64,000 nucleotides of DNA from Fragum whitleyi (Eukaryota; Mollusca; Bivalvia; Cardiida; Cardiidae): NCBI GenBank assembly GCA_948146395.1, contig OX411543.1, positions 25,870,026 to 25,934,025 of the forward strand, given 5' to 3'. How positions within the stretch are numbered: position 1 is the first letter of the stretch; the number at the start of each line of letters is the position of its first letter. Under the pieces are notes generated by a model. It saw nothing but the letters and a program-made list of their open reading frames with translations, did no database searches and had not been told where the DNA came from. A program made the position numbers and the translations under genes. Shown here in pieces: positions 1-11,459 of this stretch.

Positions 1-470
1 GAAGAAGGTCTGAAACCTAATATAGCTACAGAGCGCACAGGGCAGACTGTGCTGACCAGAAAGCTTCGCTTTGCACATATACGAAATTATTGGAAATGTC
101 GAGCAAATAGCATTAAAATAGTACTTCTTTGGCACAAGTAAATTTATGTTAAGGAAATAGTAACAGTAATCAAAACGCCTTTAAGTGCAGTTTCTTGAAA
201 GAATTAATACAATAAGATTATTTCTCAAAAACTAAAGCAATCTCTTTTCACGAGCTGATTAAAGAATCGAAACGAAAATTCCGGAACCTGTTTTACTAAA
301 AATCTTACGATCATTTTTTGCGTAATTCAAATATCAAAGTTGCATCAACAGTGATAACTAAATATGAAATTCTGTCTCGTATCATCTCATTGGTACCTTC
401 TTCTAGACGCAATTCCAATGAGATATTGTAAGCCGGAATCCGTCGATGAGTGAAAACGCCAGGTACGATT
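1..470 (+). repeat. Dispersed duplication, left copy (uninterrupted)
   Basis: Positions 1-218 match 58577-59015 minus the MITE there (GTGCAGTTTCTTGAAAGA, AAGTAAATTTATGTTAAG are shared). Positions 220-470 match 63748-64000 (GACCTGTTTTACT, CCAATGAGATAT). This copy shows the state before the 4.7-kb insertion in the right copy. No gene is seen in it. Confidence 0.8.
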
Positions 471-599
471 AGTGTTTTTGAACTACGGTTATTTTTTTCG
501 TAAGAAGCTTAGTAAAACGGGGCCCTAACTATTTCCCCGATTGCTTAACAGTTGGTGCAAAATCTGCCCTTAAAGGTGTGAGTACTATCCTCTTGAACA

Positions 600-800
600 T
601 CATTAGTATATACTTTTCATAATATGACGTCGCGGGAGCGAAATAATCCCGTTGAATATTTTTTACATTACACGGGTGTTGCACACTAGTGGAATAACTA
701 TGCAAATGAGCCAAGAACAATTATCAATATTATATTTTCGTTGTGAAAATGACGTCATAATGGATTTGCTAACGTCATTTCGCAAACGGCGTTATTAATT
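600..800 (+). repeat. Dispersed repeat with octamer and CRE motifs (copy 1)
   Basis: Shares AATAATCCCGTTGAATATTT, TTACACGGGTGTT, AATAACTATGCAAATGAG and AAAATGACGTCATA with copies at 59020-59215 (+) and 57890-58050 (minus). It contains a POU-type octamer ATGCAAAT and a full CRE palindrome at 750-757. Confidence 0.75.
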
Positions 801-2340
801 ATAATACAAAAAAATTCTAGTATTTTCATTGAAAATGCTGTCCTGATAAACATTGATATCTACGGTCGGTCCTTTGTAGCTTCTAATGTTTCCTTAAGGC
901 ACCTCATCGTGAACATAGACAAATCGAAGCGCTGAAAGCGCTGAAGGTCTGGTTTCTAAAAAGGCAAAGTGACATTTGAAGGCATGCACTCCAATTTTTA
1001 ATACTTTTATTAATGCTTTTTAGGCGAGGGAAACCATGAGTTCCATGTTCCACGCTATAGGGATCGTAAGCCACATTCCGAACTCACTCCGAAGGAAAAA
1101 TATCGAACGGTATGCTCACTATATAGCACTGAGTCCGTCAAAAAAACTTATTCCAAAGGTATAGATTACTACGCCCGATACCGCTTTGAAGACAGGCGCA
1201 ACTCGCGTTTTTATTATTTTAGTTGAGCTGATTGGTTTGCTACTAGTCATTCAATTTACCCATTCGATCATTCCGTCTAAAAATCTTAGTAGTGCTGTTT
1301 TACTAGGGGCACGAGCTCGTCGAATCTTTCCTTTACATTGAATAGAATCCCATACAGAAATTTTATTTAACTATGGGAACACAAGAAATTGAAATTTCTC
1401 CCTTTGCCACAATATGGTAAACCCTATACTCATACCCCATTATTTTTTAATTTCTACCCTAGATATATATCAAATTAAACTCATGTTGATTAATTGTATG
1501 TAACCTGTTCTGTGTAAGGGTTTAAGGATGGGACAAGGCTTTTTATCTTTTCTAAACTAGATTAATCCATTACAAGACAAAAAATGATAAGACCGGTCCA
1601 AATTGTAAAGTGTTGTAGATAACATACAATTTTTTTTGGCAAATTAGTAAATTTTGTAGCAGAAAGGGTAGATATTATAAGGGAGAAAGGAGAAAGTGTT
1701 AGTTGGCAGCATTTTCTTTTTTTTCCCTTTAAGCAAGGTATTCCGTCAAGATCAAATATGAAAGCTTTGTATATTTAACACAGCAGTGATTTTGACAGTG
1801 ATAAGTAAGAAAATATCTGGTATATATTATAAGCACAAGGTGAATAAACTAGATAATATTCCAGAAAATTGACCTCTTGTGTTCGTATATTCACTTCCCT
1901 CGCCTTCAGTGCTATCAGTACTTTGTTTAAAGCACATCGTAGTGATATGCAAGCAATGCGTTGAACCCAAAAAGCACTTCCTGTCGCACAAAAGTTGACT
2001 ATGAAGACCCTTTTTAAGCGCGGTCGTGAGCACAAATGAGCTACGTAGTACACACGTCGTTCAGTTTTTGGCTTGTTTATCTTTTATCTAGACAATTTAC
2101 AGGATACAGGGTTGTTTCTTAAGGGCTGCTAAACCAGGCTAAAAATCGAAACGGTAATGGCAACCGTGGTTCTCTCGCTTCGCTGATAACATGACCCAAG
2201 TATACAAATTAGGCTACAGTTAAAAAGCATGTCAGTAAATAATGTGCAAATAAAAATGATAAAGATGTCAATAAATACCACATTTTACAAATCTGTCCAT
2301 TTTATTGCCAACTTTCTCGCAGATTAGCCAAGAGCCGCTT
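800..2340. other. No gene recognised
   Basis: Short frames only (best 92 aa, minus 1775-2053, with no family resemblance). AT-rich intergenic sequence. Confidence 0.6.
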
Positions 2341-2364
2341 TCATCTCACAACATCGCGGAATGT

Positions 2365-2400
2365 AGTAGTGTGACGTCACAACTAGATATGACGTCACTT
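2365..2400. promoter_or_regulatory. Paired CRE palindromes
   Basis: Two perfect TGACGTCA sites at 2372-2379 and 2390-2397, 18 bp apart. A similar pair lies at 44946 and 44974. No gene starts nearby, so the pair may simply be part of a dispersed repeat. Confidence 0.35.
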
Positions 2401-2899
2401 TGTACATGTTTACTTTTCATAGGGGTGCATTAAGGGATATTGGTGATTTAAAAGAATTCGGTTTATTTACGAATTCATCATTCTTCAAGGTTTTTTGTCT
2501 AAATATCTGAACTATATTTGAACTATTTATAAAAGCACTATTCCGTACGTTTTGAAATGTGGTTGTTCTGTATTTTGACTCTTTGAATTCTTTATCTGTG
2601 AGATGGATTATAGAATGATATCCCATTTTCAATAAATGTTAATTTCTTTATCAGCAAAGGGTGATCATGAATTGACATTAAGGTAAAAGGAGCCACTGCG
2701 CAGTCAAGTGTATAATTGAAAGATTTTATATCCTCAAAACTCATCAAGTGCTAGATTTGATTCTGTGTAATAATATCCTAAAAATTTCAGAAGATTGATT
2801 AAATACATTATTAGACAATTGATACTTCAAGACGTGAGTAAGAAATTTTGCCTAGTATAATTTAGAAGTTTTGTCTAGTATAGATAAAAAAAAACCGAG

Positions 2900-2982
2900 A
2901 TGGAAAACTTTTGACTGACTGACCGAGGTCGACACTTTACGCACTACCTAGAATGGTCCCTTTTCTCGCGGGGGTCACAATT
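2900..2982 (+). mobile_element. Right-end fragment of TGTGACCCGTCACG MITE
   Basis: GTCGACACTTTACGCACTAC followed by ATGGTCCCTTTTC and GGGTCACA is the right end of the MITE seen complete at 32429-32692. Confidence 0.6.
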
Positions 2983-3022
2983 TCAAATGCAAATTTTTGT
3001 TTTCAAAGAGTTGTGCTCTGCG

Positions 3023-3100
3023 TTCAGGATGAAATTCAAAGATGCAAACTGTTAGCAAATTTTACCCCGCTTTGCACTTTGTCTTCCAACAACGGCTTGC
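3023..3100 (+). mobile_element. Fragment of the GGATGACAAA palindromic MITE
   Basis: GTTCAGGATGAAATTC, GCAAACTGTTAGCAAATTTT and ACCCCGCTTTGCAC match the left arm and centre of the element found upstream of both VMO-I genes. Confidence 0.5.
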
Positions 3101-3144
3101 TAATCGTCGGGTGCATCTGGAGGCAAGGAAAGAATAAACAGTTA

Positions 3145-3460
3145 ATTCTGTAGATTCTATTTGGACCCTTTACGGGACCACCAAAAAGCGGTCGTTATAG
3201 AGAATGGTCGCTTATTACGCGGCTTGTTAAAGATAATTAACATGATTTCCATGGGATATGTATGTTGTTAAAACTAAATAGAACTGTCTCATTTAGACAA
3301 CTATAATATGTTTTAACAACATACATAATATTCATTCAGAATATGTGTGAGACCAATGATGATATCTACTTTTAAAGGTATTTGGTTTTAAAACGTTTTT
3401 TTGAAAACGGTCGCTTGATAAAAATGGTCGCTTAATAGACGTAGGAGCTCTAGCCACCGT
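3145..3460. mobile_element. Inverted-repeat element with GGTCGCTT ends
   Basis: AGCGGTCGTTATAGAGAATG / GGTCGCTTATTACG at the left and GGTCGCTTGATAAAAATGG / TCGCTTAATAGACG at the right flank a central palindrome, TATGTATGTTGTTAAAAC / GTTTTAACAACATACATAAT (about 3257-3331). No coding capacity. Confidence 0.5.
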
Positions 3461-3569
3461 GATATGACTTAAAGATCATTAAAATCCACGTAAAACTCCA
3501 GTGATACAAACAAACAAACTAATTTGGAGGGAGTATGCCTGCTTGGCTCGGTTAATGTGCAAGCTCAAA

Positions 3570-3846
3570 ACAATTAGTCAAACGAACAAGAATCAACAAA
3601 CACAGATGTCAGCGACTGATTAGATTTAAATAGATCAAATGTCAGACTCTAAATAATGTTAGTAAAACCTTGACAATTCAAACTGAAATTAGCGGTTTAC
3701 TTTACGATTAAGTATATAATAATATCATTACTCGAATAATCAAAGTACCGCATCAATCCGGCAACAGAATATTGGCAATGAAGATATCAAACATGAATAT
3801 GAGAATGTTACAAATGAGAATATTCTTTTTCGAACATACAGCACAA
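3570..3846 (+). repeat. Tandem duplication, unit 1
   Basis: Matches 4288-4562: TCAACAAACACA, AATGTCAGACTCTAAATAAT, CTCGAATAATCAAAGT and GAGAATATTCTTTTTCGAAC are shared. The pair is direct, about 718 bp apart, and separated by an AT-rich stretch with an A15 run. Confidence 0.85.
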
Positions 3847-4114
3847 TGCTCTGAATTAGAAAAGAGACAGTTGCATAAAATGAGCTTGCATTTACTGTTT
3901 TGAAAGATTGTAAAACAATTGTTATTTAGAACACGAAGTAACAATAAGATTTAACCATATGACTATAACAGCCCACTCTGCAACTTATGACCTCCAATTT
4001 ATCATTACTTTACATTTCTAAAGAAATCAAATATTATGCGAAAAAAAAAATAATTTGAAAAAAAAAAAAAAAAGAGGGGTAGGGGAGGGGGTGTTCTTTT
4101 TTTTTTCAATTTTA

Positions 4115-4275
4115 ATTCCTTTCACTGAGTGCACACTCGTGGTCTGACTTGTAATCTAAAAAACTGTGCCTAAACTCTCGCGCAAAAAACCTCATAAATG
4201 ACTGGCGGAGGGATACACGATTGTTAACCAATGAAATTCTTGTTATGACCAATTACCTGGTTTTGCATGTCACGC
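4115..4275 (+). repeat. Dispersed repeat, copy 1
   Basis: Nearly identical to 9220-9400: CTGGCGGAGGGATA, TTATGACCAATTACCTGG and TTTTGCATGTCACGCAAAA are shared. The two copies bracket the Ngaro-like relic in direct orientation. Confidence 0.8.
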
Positions 4276-4287
4276 AAAACCGGGCAA

Positions 4288-4562
4288 ATTAGTCAAACGA
4301 ATCAGAATCAACAAACACAAAAGTAAGCGACTGATAAGGTTTAGATATATCAAATGTCAGACTCTAAATAATGTAAGTGAAACCTTAACAATTCAAACTG
4401 AAACAAGCGGTTATCTTTACGATTCACTATATAATAATATCCTTACTCGAATAATCAAAGTGCCGTATCAATTTGGCAACAGAATATTGGTAATGAAGAT
4501 GTACAGCAAACATTATTATGAGAATGTAACAAATGAGAATATTCTTTTTCGAACATACAGCA
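4288..4562 (+). repeat. Tandem duplication, unit 2
   Basis: Second copy of the 3570-3846 unit, moderately diverged, ending at the same GAACATACAGCAC. No gene is recognised. Confidence 0.85.
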
Positions 4563-5141
4563 CGCTGGCCAACAATTAGCCCTGTCCCCCCATTATAAAG
4601 CCAAAACCCAAACATGAAATGAATAAATAAAAAGCCTACATAACAAATACACATTTATATTCTGCGCCCTCTAAATAGTATAAAGTGCTACCATTAATGA
4701 AGGATCATTCCCCGATGAAGTGAAATACCTTCATCAAAGAGATTACAATACTCAGAAAAAACAAAACAATATAGATTATTAATTGAAATTTAAATTCCAC
4801 CCCTATTCCCCATCCAATGATGACTTGAAATACAACCATCAATAGGATATAATCTCCGAAGGAGTCAAAATCCTTCCTTTAAGAAGAGTCCCTTGTTTTT
4901 TGTTAAAACCTCCAACCTGATCCATAGACAGCGTCATGTGCCACTGTTATCAGGAACAAACCTCCAAAGGAATGGATACCCCCTTTAAAAGGGGCCCACC
5001 CTTAATCAAAACCTGTAAATTTTGTCATAATAATCTACCTTATTTATTCCAGTGTTGATAAAACACATTTTAAGTTTCCTTGTTCCCCCAGAATTCAAAT
5101 GAACCCCCCCTCCCCAACTGCAAACAAATTTCTTAGTGGTT

Positions 5142-5515
5142 TCACACATTTAAAAAAAAAGATTTATACGATTGCAGAAATTGTAAACCATTAGTACGGC
5201 ACATTGAATTGAGACCTAGATTGACCTCTTTTACTCTTGATCCAAATATTTCGTGATCTAATGGCCTCGGCAAAATACTTGAAATAATAATTTTACAGTT
5301 CGATAAACTTTTAATGATGCAAATCAACTTTGTGTATGATGCTATAATCTTTTGTGAAGTCAAACTAGTAATATCGTTAGTTCCAACATGTAGAATTAGA
5401 AAGTCCTTTTGCACTAAATTTGTATTTCTTTCAATCCTGCTGGCCAAACGTGAAATGTTAATATCAGGAAACGGAATAACAGTCGTGAAATCTATACCAT
5501 CGAATGAGAGATGAT
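5142..5515 (-). pseudogene. SGNH/GDSL-type hydrolase domain of Ngaro-like element
   Basis: The frame is open from about 5515 to 5142. It reads FDGIDFTTVIPFPDINIS, then KDFLILHVGTNDITSLT (the GxND block III of SGNH hydrolases), NCKIIISSILPRP and FGSRVKEVN. There is no good start codon in this stretch, and the block I Gly-Asp-Ser and the C-terminal DxxH blocks are not visible. Hydrolase ORFs of this kind are known downstream of the recombinase in many animal Ngaro elements, which fits the location. It may help the element at membranes; that is not shown here. Confidence 0.7.
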
Positions 5516-6139
5516 ATTCACTCTGATTGAATTGTCTGAAAAGAATTCAAAAAATCCTACGTATAAAAATTCCTAAGTTTAAAATTCATATACATATCCT
5601 ACTTGAATAAATTTTATCAATATAGTTCAATATTAAACTGAATTATCAAAAGTAAATCATATTTTAACTTATTTAACACCAAACATACCACGAAAAATTG
5701 ATAATTTATCATTCCATGTTAGTTCTAAATATGATTTATAAGCTTCAGATTTCCGCTCTCCTAAAAGATGTAGACCAAATTAGACTTTCTAACTGCCAAG
5801 AAAAAGGCAAATAAAAATAAACACCCATAGACTTTATCGTCAAATTCTGAAAAATCAATAATATAATCCTATGCAAAAATCAATCGAAATCGGTTCTTTT
5901 CTTTGAACCCTATGAGGTTTATCTCGAGATAACCCTCTCAAAGTAAGTGAAAGAGAGTACCCAGAAACAGCTGATATATCGGTCCCTACTATTGCATGTA
6001 AAACTTTACCCCTGAAATATAATTTCTAATACTGTAAATTGATTTGAAGGATCTGGAGAGAAATTGTGCATTCAATGCTAAAATATGAGAAGTAGTAGGA
6101 AGATAGGGGACTTCAAAATGAAAAAAAAAAAAAACTTAA

Positions 6140-6400
6140 AGGATGTCCATTGTACAACTTAATTTGATTGGGTACTCTCGGCAAGGGCTGGTCTGGTTGA
6201 TTTCTTCAATAGATTCCTTAAAAGCTTCAAGTTATCTGAAAGCAAGTGTAAAGATAAAAGAATTCTACCACTTATGTGAAAAGCTGATATCATCTTCATT
6301 GACCAAACAATCAAATAGATTAACTTCAGGAGAAAGATAGGAATAAAAATATTTACAAATTCCTTATGCAAATGCCATCTGCTTAAACTATCTGATATCT
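6140..6400 (-). pseudogene. N-terminal piece of a tyrosine recombinase
   Basis: Following RNase H, the frame LLRNLLKKSTRPALAESTQS resembles the start of the SAM-like core-binding domain of DIRS/Ngaro recombinases. An A15 run (about 6120-6135) and AT-rich DNA replace the catalytic part. The call rests on position and a short match. Confidence 0.45.
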
Positions 6401-7130
6401 TATTATTTACTGCTTCCAGAAAACAAGCCCTTACTTGAAAGTCTAATACTGAAGCCAATTAACAAATTTCTCTCAAACAACTCTGTAAGAAAGGACGTCT
6501 TGCTTTACCTGAATTGAAATCAATACAAACTGCTTTATCGTCGCAAAAAGTTGTATCTTTTTACCCTTTTAAGTTTAAGCCCATACATTAAAGACCCACT
6601 ACTACTGTCAACAACTCCAAAGCACTGATATGTAAGTTCTGTCGCAAGATAAAATCAGGAAATTTTGCATGTAAAAAATTATTTTCACAAATTCGCCCAC
6701 ATCCTGAAGGGCAACTATCTGAACTGAAAACATGATTGGACTCTAACCACTCACCATGATCTATAAAAGATATTCCATTCAAATTAGGCATACAGAATTC
6801 ACACCAAAGAATGTCCTTCCTTACCCCTCTGGGATTAAGAAATATTTTTTCTGAGGCATCTCTAGCATAGCACTCTCTTAGCAAATTTAGGATCCTGGTG
6901 AAGGAAATTCTACTGGATTTGTCACATATACTAATAACGTTTAATTTGCCTAATAAATTTTGAATTTCTTTGAGAGTAGCTTATTCCAAGATATAAGGAG
7001 TTCTTTTAAGTCCTGCAATTATCATGTGGAATTGTCATAGTCATGCTAATGCTGTCAAATTATACACCCAGAAAGACCATTGAAGTAGAAGGATAACAGG
7101 CTTTTTCGACAGCTTCTTCTAAACCGCTCA
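6400..7130 (-). pseudogene. RNase H of Ngaro-like element
   Basis: Minus-strand pieces read EEAVEKACYPSTSMVFLGV, EIQNLLGKLNVISIC, a 98-aa open frame (6884-6588) with WCEFCMPNLNGISF, VFSSDSCPSGCGRICENNF, LHAKFPDFI and QNLHISALELLTVVV, and finally EAVNNKISDSLSRWH near 6400. These are the expected DIRS/Ngaro RNase H blocks. SSDSCPSG carries the first catalytic Asp, ALELL the Glu and NKISDSLSR a later Asp. Confidence 0.85.
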
Positions 7131-7179
7131 ACCTGAATAACTCCCATACCAGATTAAAAATGAACATGGCTATGTTAGG

Positions 7180-7783
7180 GTTTTCTACTCCTCAAAATCA
7201 TCTAAATAATTCAAAATGACAATCCCTAAATTAAAAAGCATGAAGGAAAAAGCATTAGTTACCCTCTGACAGATTTTGGCCGATGACCGTAAACCCATGG
7301 GTAGGACGCGATCTGTGAATACATGGTTTTTCCAACTAAAACCAACTAAATTATAATCCGAAGGACAAATACTTATTCGCTGTAAGCTCGCTTCAGATCG
7401 AGTTTATACATGTGTCAACCTCGACCTTTCTTTCTTATCAAAGTAGCAAAATCTTCAACTTTGGGGGAAAACTAAATCCACTGCATCACCTATATATCTT
7501 TTGAAACATGATTATTGACACAAATCATTTTTTGGGAAAGCTTAAATGTAAATTGACTCGTCTCTCATTAGGATCAGACTTAGGAACAGAATTCAGGGGA
7601 GTCTGTGTGTTTCTTTAGAAATAGGCCCATTATTGCCCCGTATGAAGTCTCCTTAACTAAATATTTTTGTATATCATCTTGGAAATCTAATGCCCCTTTT
7701 TGATTTACAAAATTTTGGAAGGAAAATATCTGCAGAAGCATTATGATCTGAGAAAAGATGATAATCGTGTCCAGCCGTGGCAT
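7180..7783 (-). pseudogene. Reverse transcriptase of Ngaro-like element
   Basis: Minus-strand pieces in several frames spell QKGALDFQDDIQKYLVKE and SYGAIMGLF (entry to the DIRS/Ngaro RT), YKLDLKRAY (motif A with catalytic Asp), GFSWKNHVFTDRVLPMGL and RSSAKICQRVTNAF (motif B region), and VILNYLDDF at about 7220-7185 (motif C, catalytic Asp pair). Stops and shifts lie between them. YLDDF with LPMGLRSS is characteristic of DIRS-order RTs rather than LINE or Ty3 enzymes. Confidence 0.85.
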
Positions 7784-8344
7784 GTGGACAGACAGAAGAA
7801 CATTCTGGATGCTGTAATTCGTTTTTATATCACATCCAACATGTTGCGCTTATGTGTTTAGCCCATTTATTTTTTACCTTTGATTTGCATGATATGCGAG
7901 TCCTTGTACTGACATTTGTTTCTTCGGTATCTTGAGCAGAACCAAATTTCTTTCTGTGTTACTGGGGGGGGGGGGGGGGGGGGCAGTACTTCCATTCGAA
8001 AAAACAGACCTTGCGCTTGAACTTTTGAGTAGTAGAAGCCAAAACTGCTTTTCTACGTTAGTAAAGTCATCGCCCCAGTTGCGATAACCTAACTCTATTT
8101 CCCTCAAAATAGCAGCATATTAGGACTTCAGAACCGGAAAATGATAAGCATTGTTTAAGTACATTAATCGTTTCAATAATTCTGTGCGACCTTGCCTCTC
8201 TCTCACTTACAAATCTGCTTGAGAGATTATTCCCATTTCCCTTGCTATAAACACATTTAATGACAGTTGATGAAACTCTTTTGCTTTATTTACAAATTCA
8301 AACCTCAAATGAGCTTGGGGAGATCTTTGTGCATTGACAACATT

Positions 8345-9000
8345 CTAATTTGATTTTGCACAAATTCCTGATTTTGCATTGTTTTGTTTATTGGTTGTCT
8401 CCTGACGTCTAGTTGGACCATCAGCCTCGGTGTTAATGTCATTTTCACTATCAAAATCAAATACCCCAACTTTTTTAAGCTCTTTACTTACTTTCTCTGT
8501 TAACCCATGATCTTTACGTAAAGTGTCTATTTTAATATACGGATTACCTTGTTGTTGCAGATTACCTGGCCGAGTACTTATCTCAGATTCTGTCCTTCGT
8601 ACCAGCTCCCTCAACTGTCTCAACTCTTGATCTCTTCTAATGTGTACCAGCGTTGTTGAAGGTTGAACTTCTCTCCTTGAAAAGCCGCCCCATCTCTCTC
8701 TGCTCTCTCTGAATAAGGATTCCTCCCTGGTCAAATGAAAGACACCTTCTCGACTTTCACAGTCTCTACCACTCTAATTACATCGCTCAAGTTCTAAAGC
8801 ACCCCGATATGCTGCTTCGTCGATACAGTCCGTGTCTGCACATACTCCTCTCTCTGTAGAAAAAACTGGGAGCAGAAGTTGTCGGTGGAGCTTGTGCCCT
8901 GCTCTCCTCAAATTTGGAGGGGCTACCCACGGGGGAAAACATTCCAGAAATCCCTTCGTTTAATAGTTTGTAATTTACAACTGTCCTTTCCCTTGCGGAT
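8345..9000 (-). pseudogene. Ngaro gag-like region
   Basis: Minus-strand frames give RKSARERTVVNYKLLNEG near 8985, then PVGSPSKFEESRAQAPPTTS, then a 129-aa charged frame (8734-8345) with LRELVRRTESEI and KKVGVFDFDSENDINTEA. The RKSAR...VNYK start and the acidic tail resemble gag-like ORF1 of Ngaro elements. At least one shift separates the two parts. The identity is inferred mainly from position upstream of the RT. Confidence 0.6.
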
Positions 9001-9219
9001 TTTCTCTCTGCAATTGTTGTAAATACAGTGAAAAATGAAATTGTATAAAAAAACTACCTAAAAATGTTAAAGTCAGTGAAAACTGAAACCCTGCGGTCTC
9101 GTTTACCAGAGTCCCAAGCAAACGGAAAAAAGACCTTCAATAAATTTCTCTTTAAATGAAGAAATAGTCATCCATAATCAAATATATTTCAATGATTGAA
9201 GCCACAGTGAAAACTATCT

Positions 9220-9400
9220 TCAATCTTTAATTTTAATTCCTATCACTAAGTACACACTCGTGGTTTGACATGTAATCTAAAAAACTGTGCCAAAACTCGT
9301 GCGCAAAAACCGTATAAATGACTGGCGGAGGGATAAACGATTGTTAATCAATGAAATTTTTGTTATGACCAATTACCTGGTTTTGCATGTCACGCAAAAG
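9220..9400 (+). repeat. Dispersed repeat, copy 2
   Basis: Partner of 4115-4275, 5.1 kb away in the same orientation, just beyond the gag end of the Ngaro-like relic. It may be a split direct repeat of that element or an unrelated repeat. Confidence 0.8.
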
Positions 9401-9691
9401 AAATCAACTAATAAAACAATTGTCTGTGTTTGATTCATAATTATTAATTTCGGAGACTCATTGCATTGGAATTTAACTGCGACTTTCAAAAAGTATATCA
9501 GTCATCGTGTGAAAACGGGGTTTTACAGAAAGTCATTACCAAGTCAATGCCTTATCTTTCCTTGTTTTGGAAAAACTAAATATTCCCGCCATAAGAAAAC
9601 ATAAATGCAAGATAATCTCATTTGGCAACATGTCTCGATTAGATCTGATAGTTTTCGTGAAAGTACTAGTGTAATGTTGCGCCTCAGCCAC

Positions 9692-9806
9692 TATAATGTC
9701 GGGACGGGATGTTGTTTATACTTTAAGTGCCAAAAATGGGGCTGTGTGGGGCACTTGGAGAGACGCTCAATTCTGCCCTAAAGGATCGTACGCTGTTGGA
9801 TGAAGG
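9692..9806 (+). pseudogene. VMO-I exon-1-like remnant
   Basis: One frame reads ATIMSGRDVVYTLSAKNG followed by AVWGTWRDAQFCPKGSYAVG. This matches residues about 26-59 of the two intact VMO-I genes (GRDVVATLTVGNGG, GTWRDVEGCP, GSYAVG). Directly after GSYAVG the intact genes read YSM(K/R) and then a GT donor. Here six bases appear to be missing, so a TGA stop stands in frame just before GGTAAG. No signal peptide precedes it, although CTCAG just upstream could be a splice acceptor. No matching exon 2 was found. A diverged paralogue with a separate signal-peptide exon is possible but less likely than a relic. Confidence 0.7.
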
Positions 9807-9921
9807 TAAGATTAAGATTGAAAAGAGTATTGTTTCTATATAAATGCACTTGTATGAAGTCTTAAGGTAGTGGACCCTTAATAGTTTAGCAACGTTTCTG
9901 GAGTAATTAACTTTTAAGGCT

Positions 9922-11350
9922 TGGTCACATTTACGTTAATTAACGTGGTTGGCCGTAGTAACACATCAACGTAGTCAGCCGTAAAATTTACGTAGCTGAC
10001 CGTATACTGCGCAGTAAGTCGAAGTAAGTCGTGCTTACGCGTAGTGAGTAAAGTAGTGCAAACTCGTGAGTTTGACCGTAGTGTCTTTGATATTGTAAAA
10101 AATGTTCAAAACTCTAACCACGGTAAAGTGGGTTATTTTGTCCCTAATTAAGCCGTACTGTCACAGTAGTTGATCCTTGCTTATCCGTAAATTAACCGTA
10201 GTAGAACGCTATGATATCGTAAACGTTTGTCCCCGTTACCACGGTTAACCAAGGTTAAACTAGCGATTCACTACTCTTGCAGTACGTGTATCCGATTTTT
10301 GTCCACGGTCAGGTAGGGAAAAAGTACGTTGTAAAAAATCGCGGTCACATTTCACGTTGTAAACTTATTCTCGACGTAGTGAAAGAATGCCGTTCTACAA
10401 CGTACCCTACCGTAAACTGCGTAGTTTCACCTAGTCGACCGTGGACCGGACGTTCTTCTACCGTATAATCCTACCGTAGTGGCCGCACAAATCTTGGGAA
10501 TGTTCAAAATCCCTACGGTGAAAAGGGACTTTCTGTCGTAGTTTGAATGTAGTTCAACGTAGTAAGATCTTGTTGAATCGTACTCATGCCGAATTAGAAC
10601 GTATCGTTTACCCTAGTTTACTGTACAAACCGTTTGATAATCATCTTTCCAAGTTAATGGGCCAGCTTATTTCTCGCCCACTTTCGGGTCGGGTGTAGAC
10701 TAGTCTCACTGTCGAATATCAGAATAGCCTATTCTAGGCTATTCTGATAGTCAATATGTGGACAAGTCCAGAGCTGGTAGCCTGCTTTCTGAAAGATACT
10801 CTGATGTTGCGGGCAACAGTACCCGCCCAGGGTCAGAAATAAGTTGGCCCATTGCTACGACCAAGCAGGGAAACAGTGTGGTTGGACTACGTTCAGAGTA
10901 CGAAAAGATTCGGTGAAATTGATAAAATCTAATCACGAAGTGCACGTGAAATCAATGGTTTGAAACTCGCGTGTTTTTACATCAAATTAATTTTAGTACC
11001 AGAAGGTGACTGATCGAAATGCTACGTTTTAAACCTTATGATATACTTAAAGATCGTGATTCTTATCTATAGAATGACAAACAAGAGATATCAGGGCTTG
11101 GGAAACAAATAAATGACAATTTTCCATTAATCAAAATTTATAATTAATCTAATAAAACTTCTTATTTTTAAGTAGCTCGTCGTAGTTGTTCCTACACGCA
11201 CGTATTTCTTTCTACGGAAACTGTTCGATAGTACCTTTGTTCAATGTACTTTGTCTTGCTTCAACTTAGTTAATCGTATTAGTGACACGGCTTGCCTAAG
11301 GTAGAATGGAGTACGACTTACTACGATAATTGCCGTAAATGTGACCATAG
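9922..11350. mobile_element. ~1.43-kb TIR element with degenerate CCGTAGT/TTTACG repeats
   Basis: The termini are inverted: TGGTCACATTTACGTTAAT and, at the right, ACGATAATTGCCGTAAATG followed by TGACCA. The subterminal several hundred bases on each side are packed with degenerate GTAGT, CCGTA and TTACG words in many spacings. No transposase was found; all frames are short. Target-site duplication is not clear. It is probably a non-autonomous DNA transposon and is itself interrupted by a ~194-bp MITE (10658-10851). Confidence 0.65.
10658..10851. mobile_element. ~194-bp palindromic MITE, TGGGCCAACTTATTT family
   Basis: TGGGCCAGCTTATTTCTCGC at the left and CAGAAATAAGTTGGCCCA at the right are inverted. 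The centre is AATAGCCTATTCTAGGCTATT. A second copy at about 58598-58794 is its reverse complement. It sits inside the 1.43-kb element. Confidence 0.85.
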
Positions 11351-11459
11351 CTTTACAGTGTTAACCGAGGTTTCCTAATGATTTTCATAAGAAAACACAG
11401 TTAACATTGTGAAAGAACATGAGGTCAAAAATGTTGCCGAACTATTACAGTCCCACTTC

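Larger units (their letters stand above)
5142..9000 (-). mobile_element. Ngaro/DIRS-like tyrosine-recombinase retrotransposon, decayed
   Basis: Reading the minus strand gives, in order, a gag-like region (9000-8345), RT (7783-7180), RNase H (7180-6400), the start of a recombinase (6400-6159) and an SGNH hydrolase domain (5515-5142). This order is that of Ngaro-type elements. Frames are broken by many shifts and stops. The catalytic part of the recombinase (R-H-R-Y) was not found, so the element is dead. A G20 run (7964-7983) lies between gag and RT. Confidence 0.8.

Noticed and set aside
5314..5514. 66-aa + strand frame
   Set aside because: Antisense shadow of the SGNH hydrolase domain of the Ngaro-like relic.
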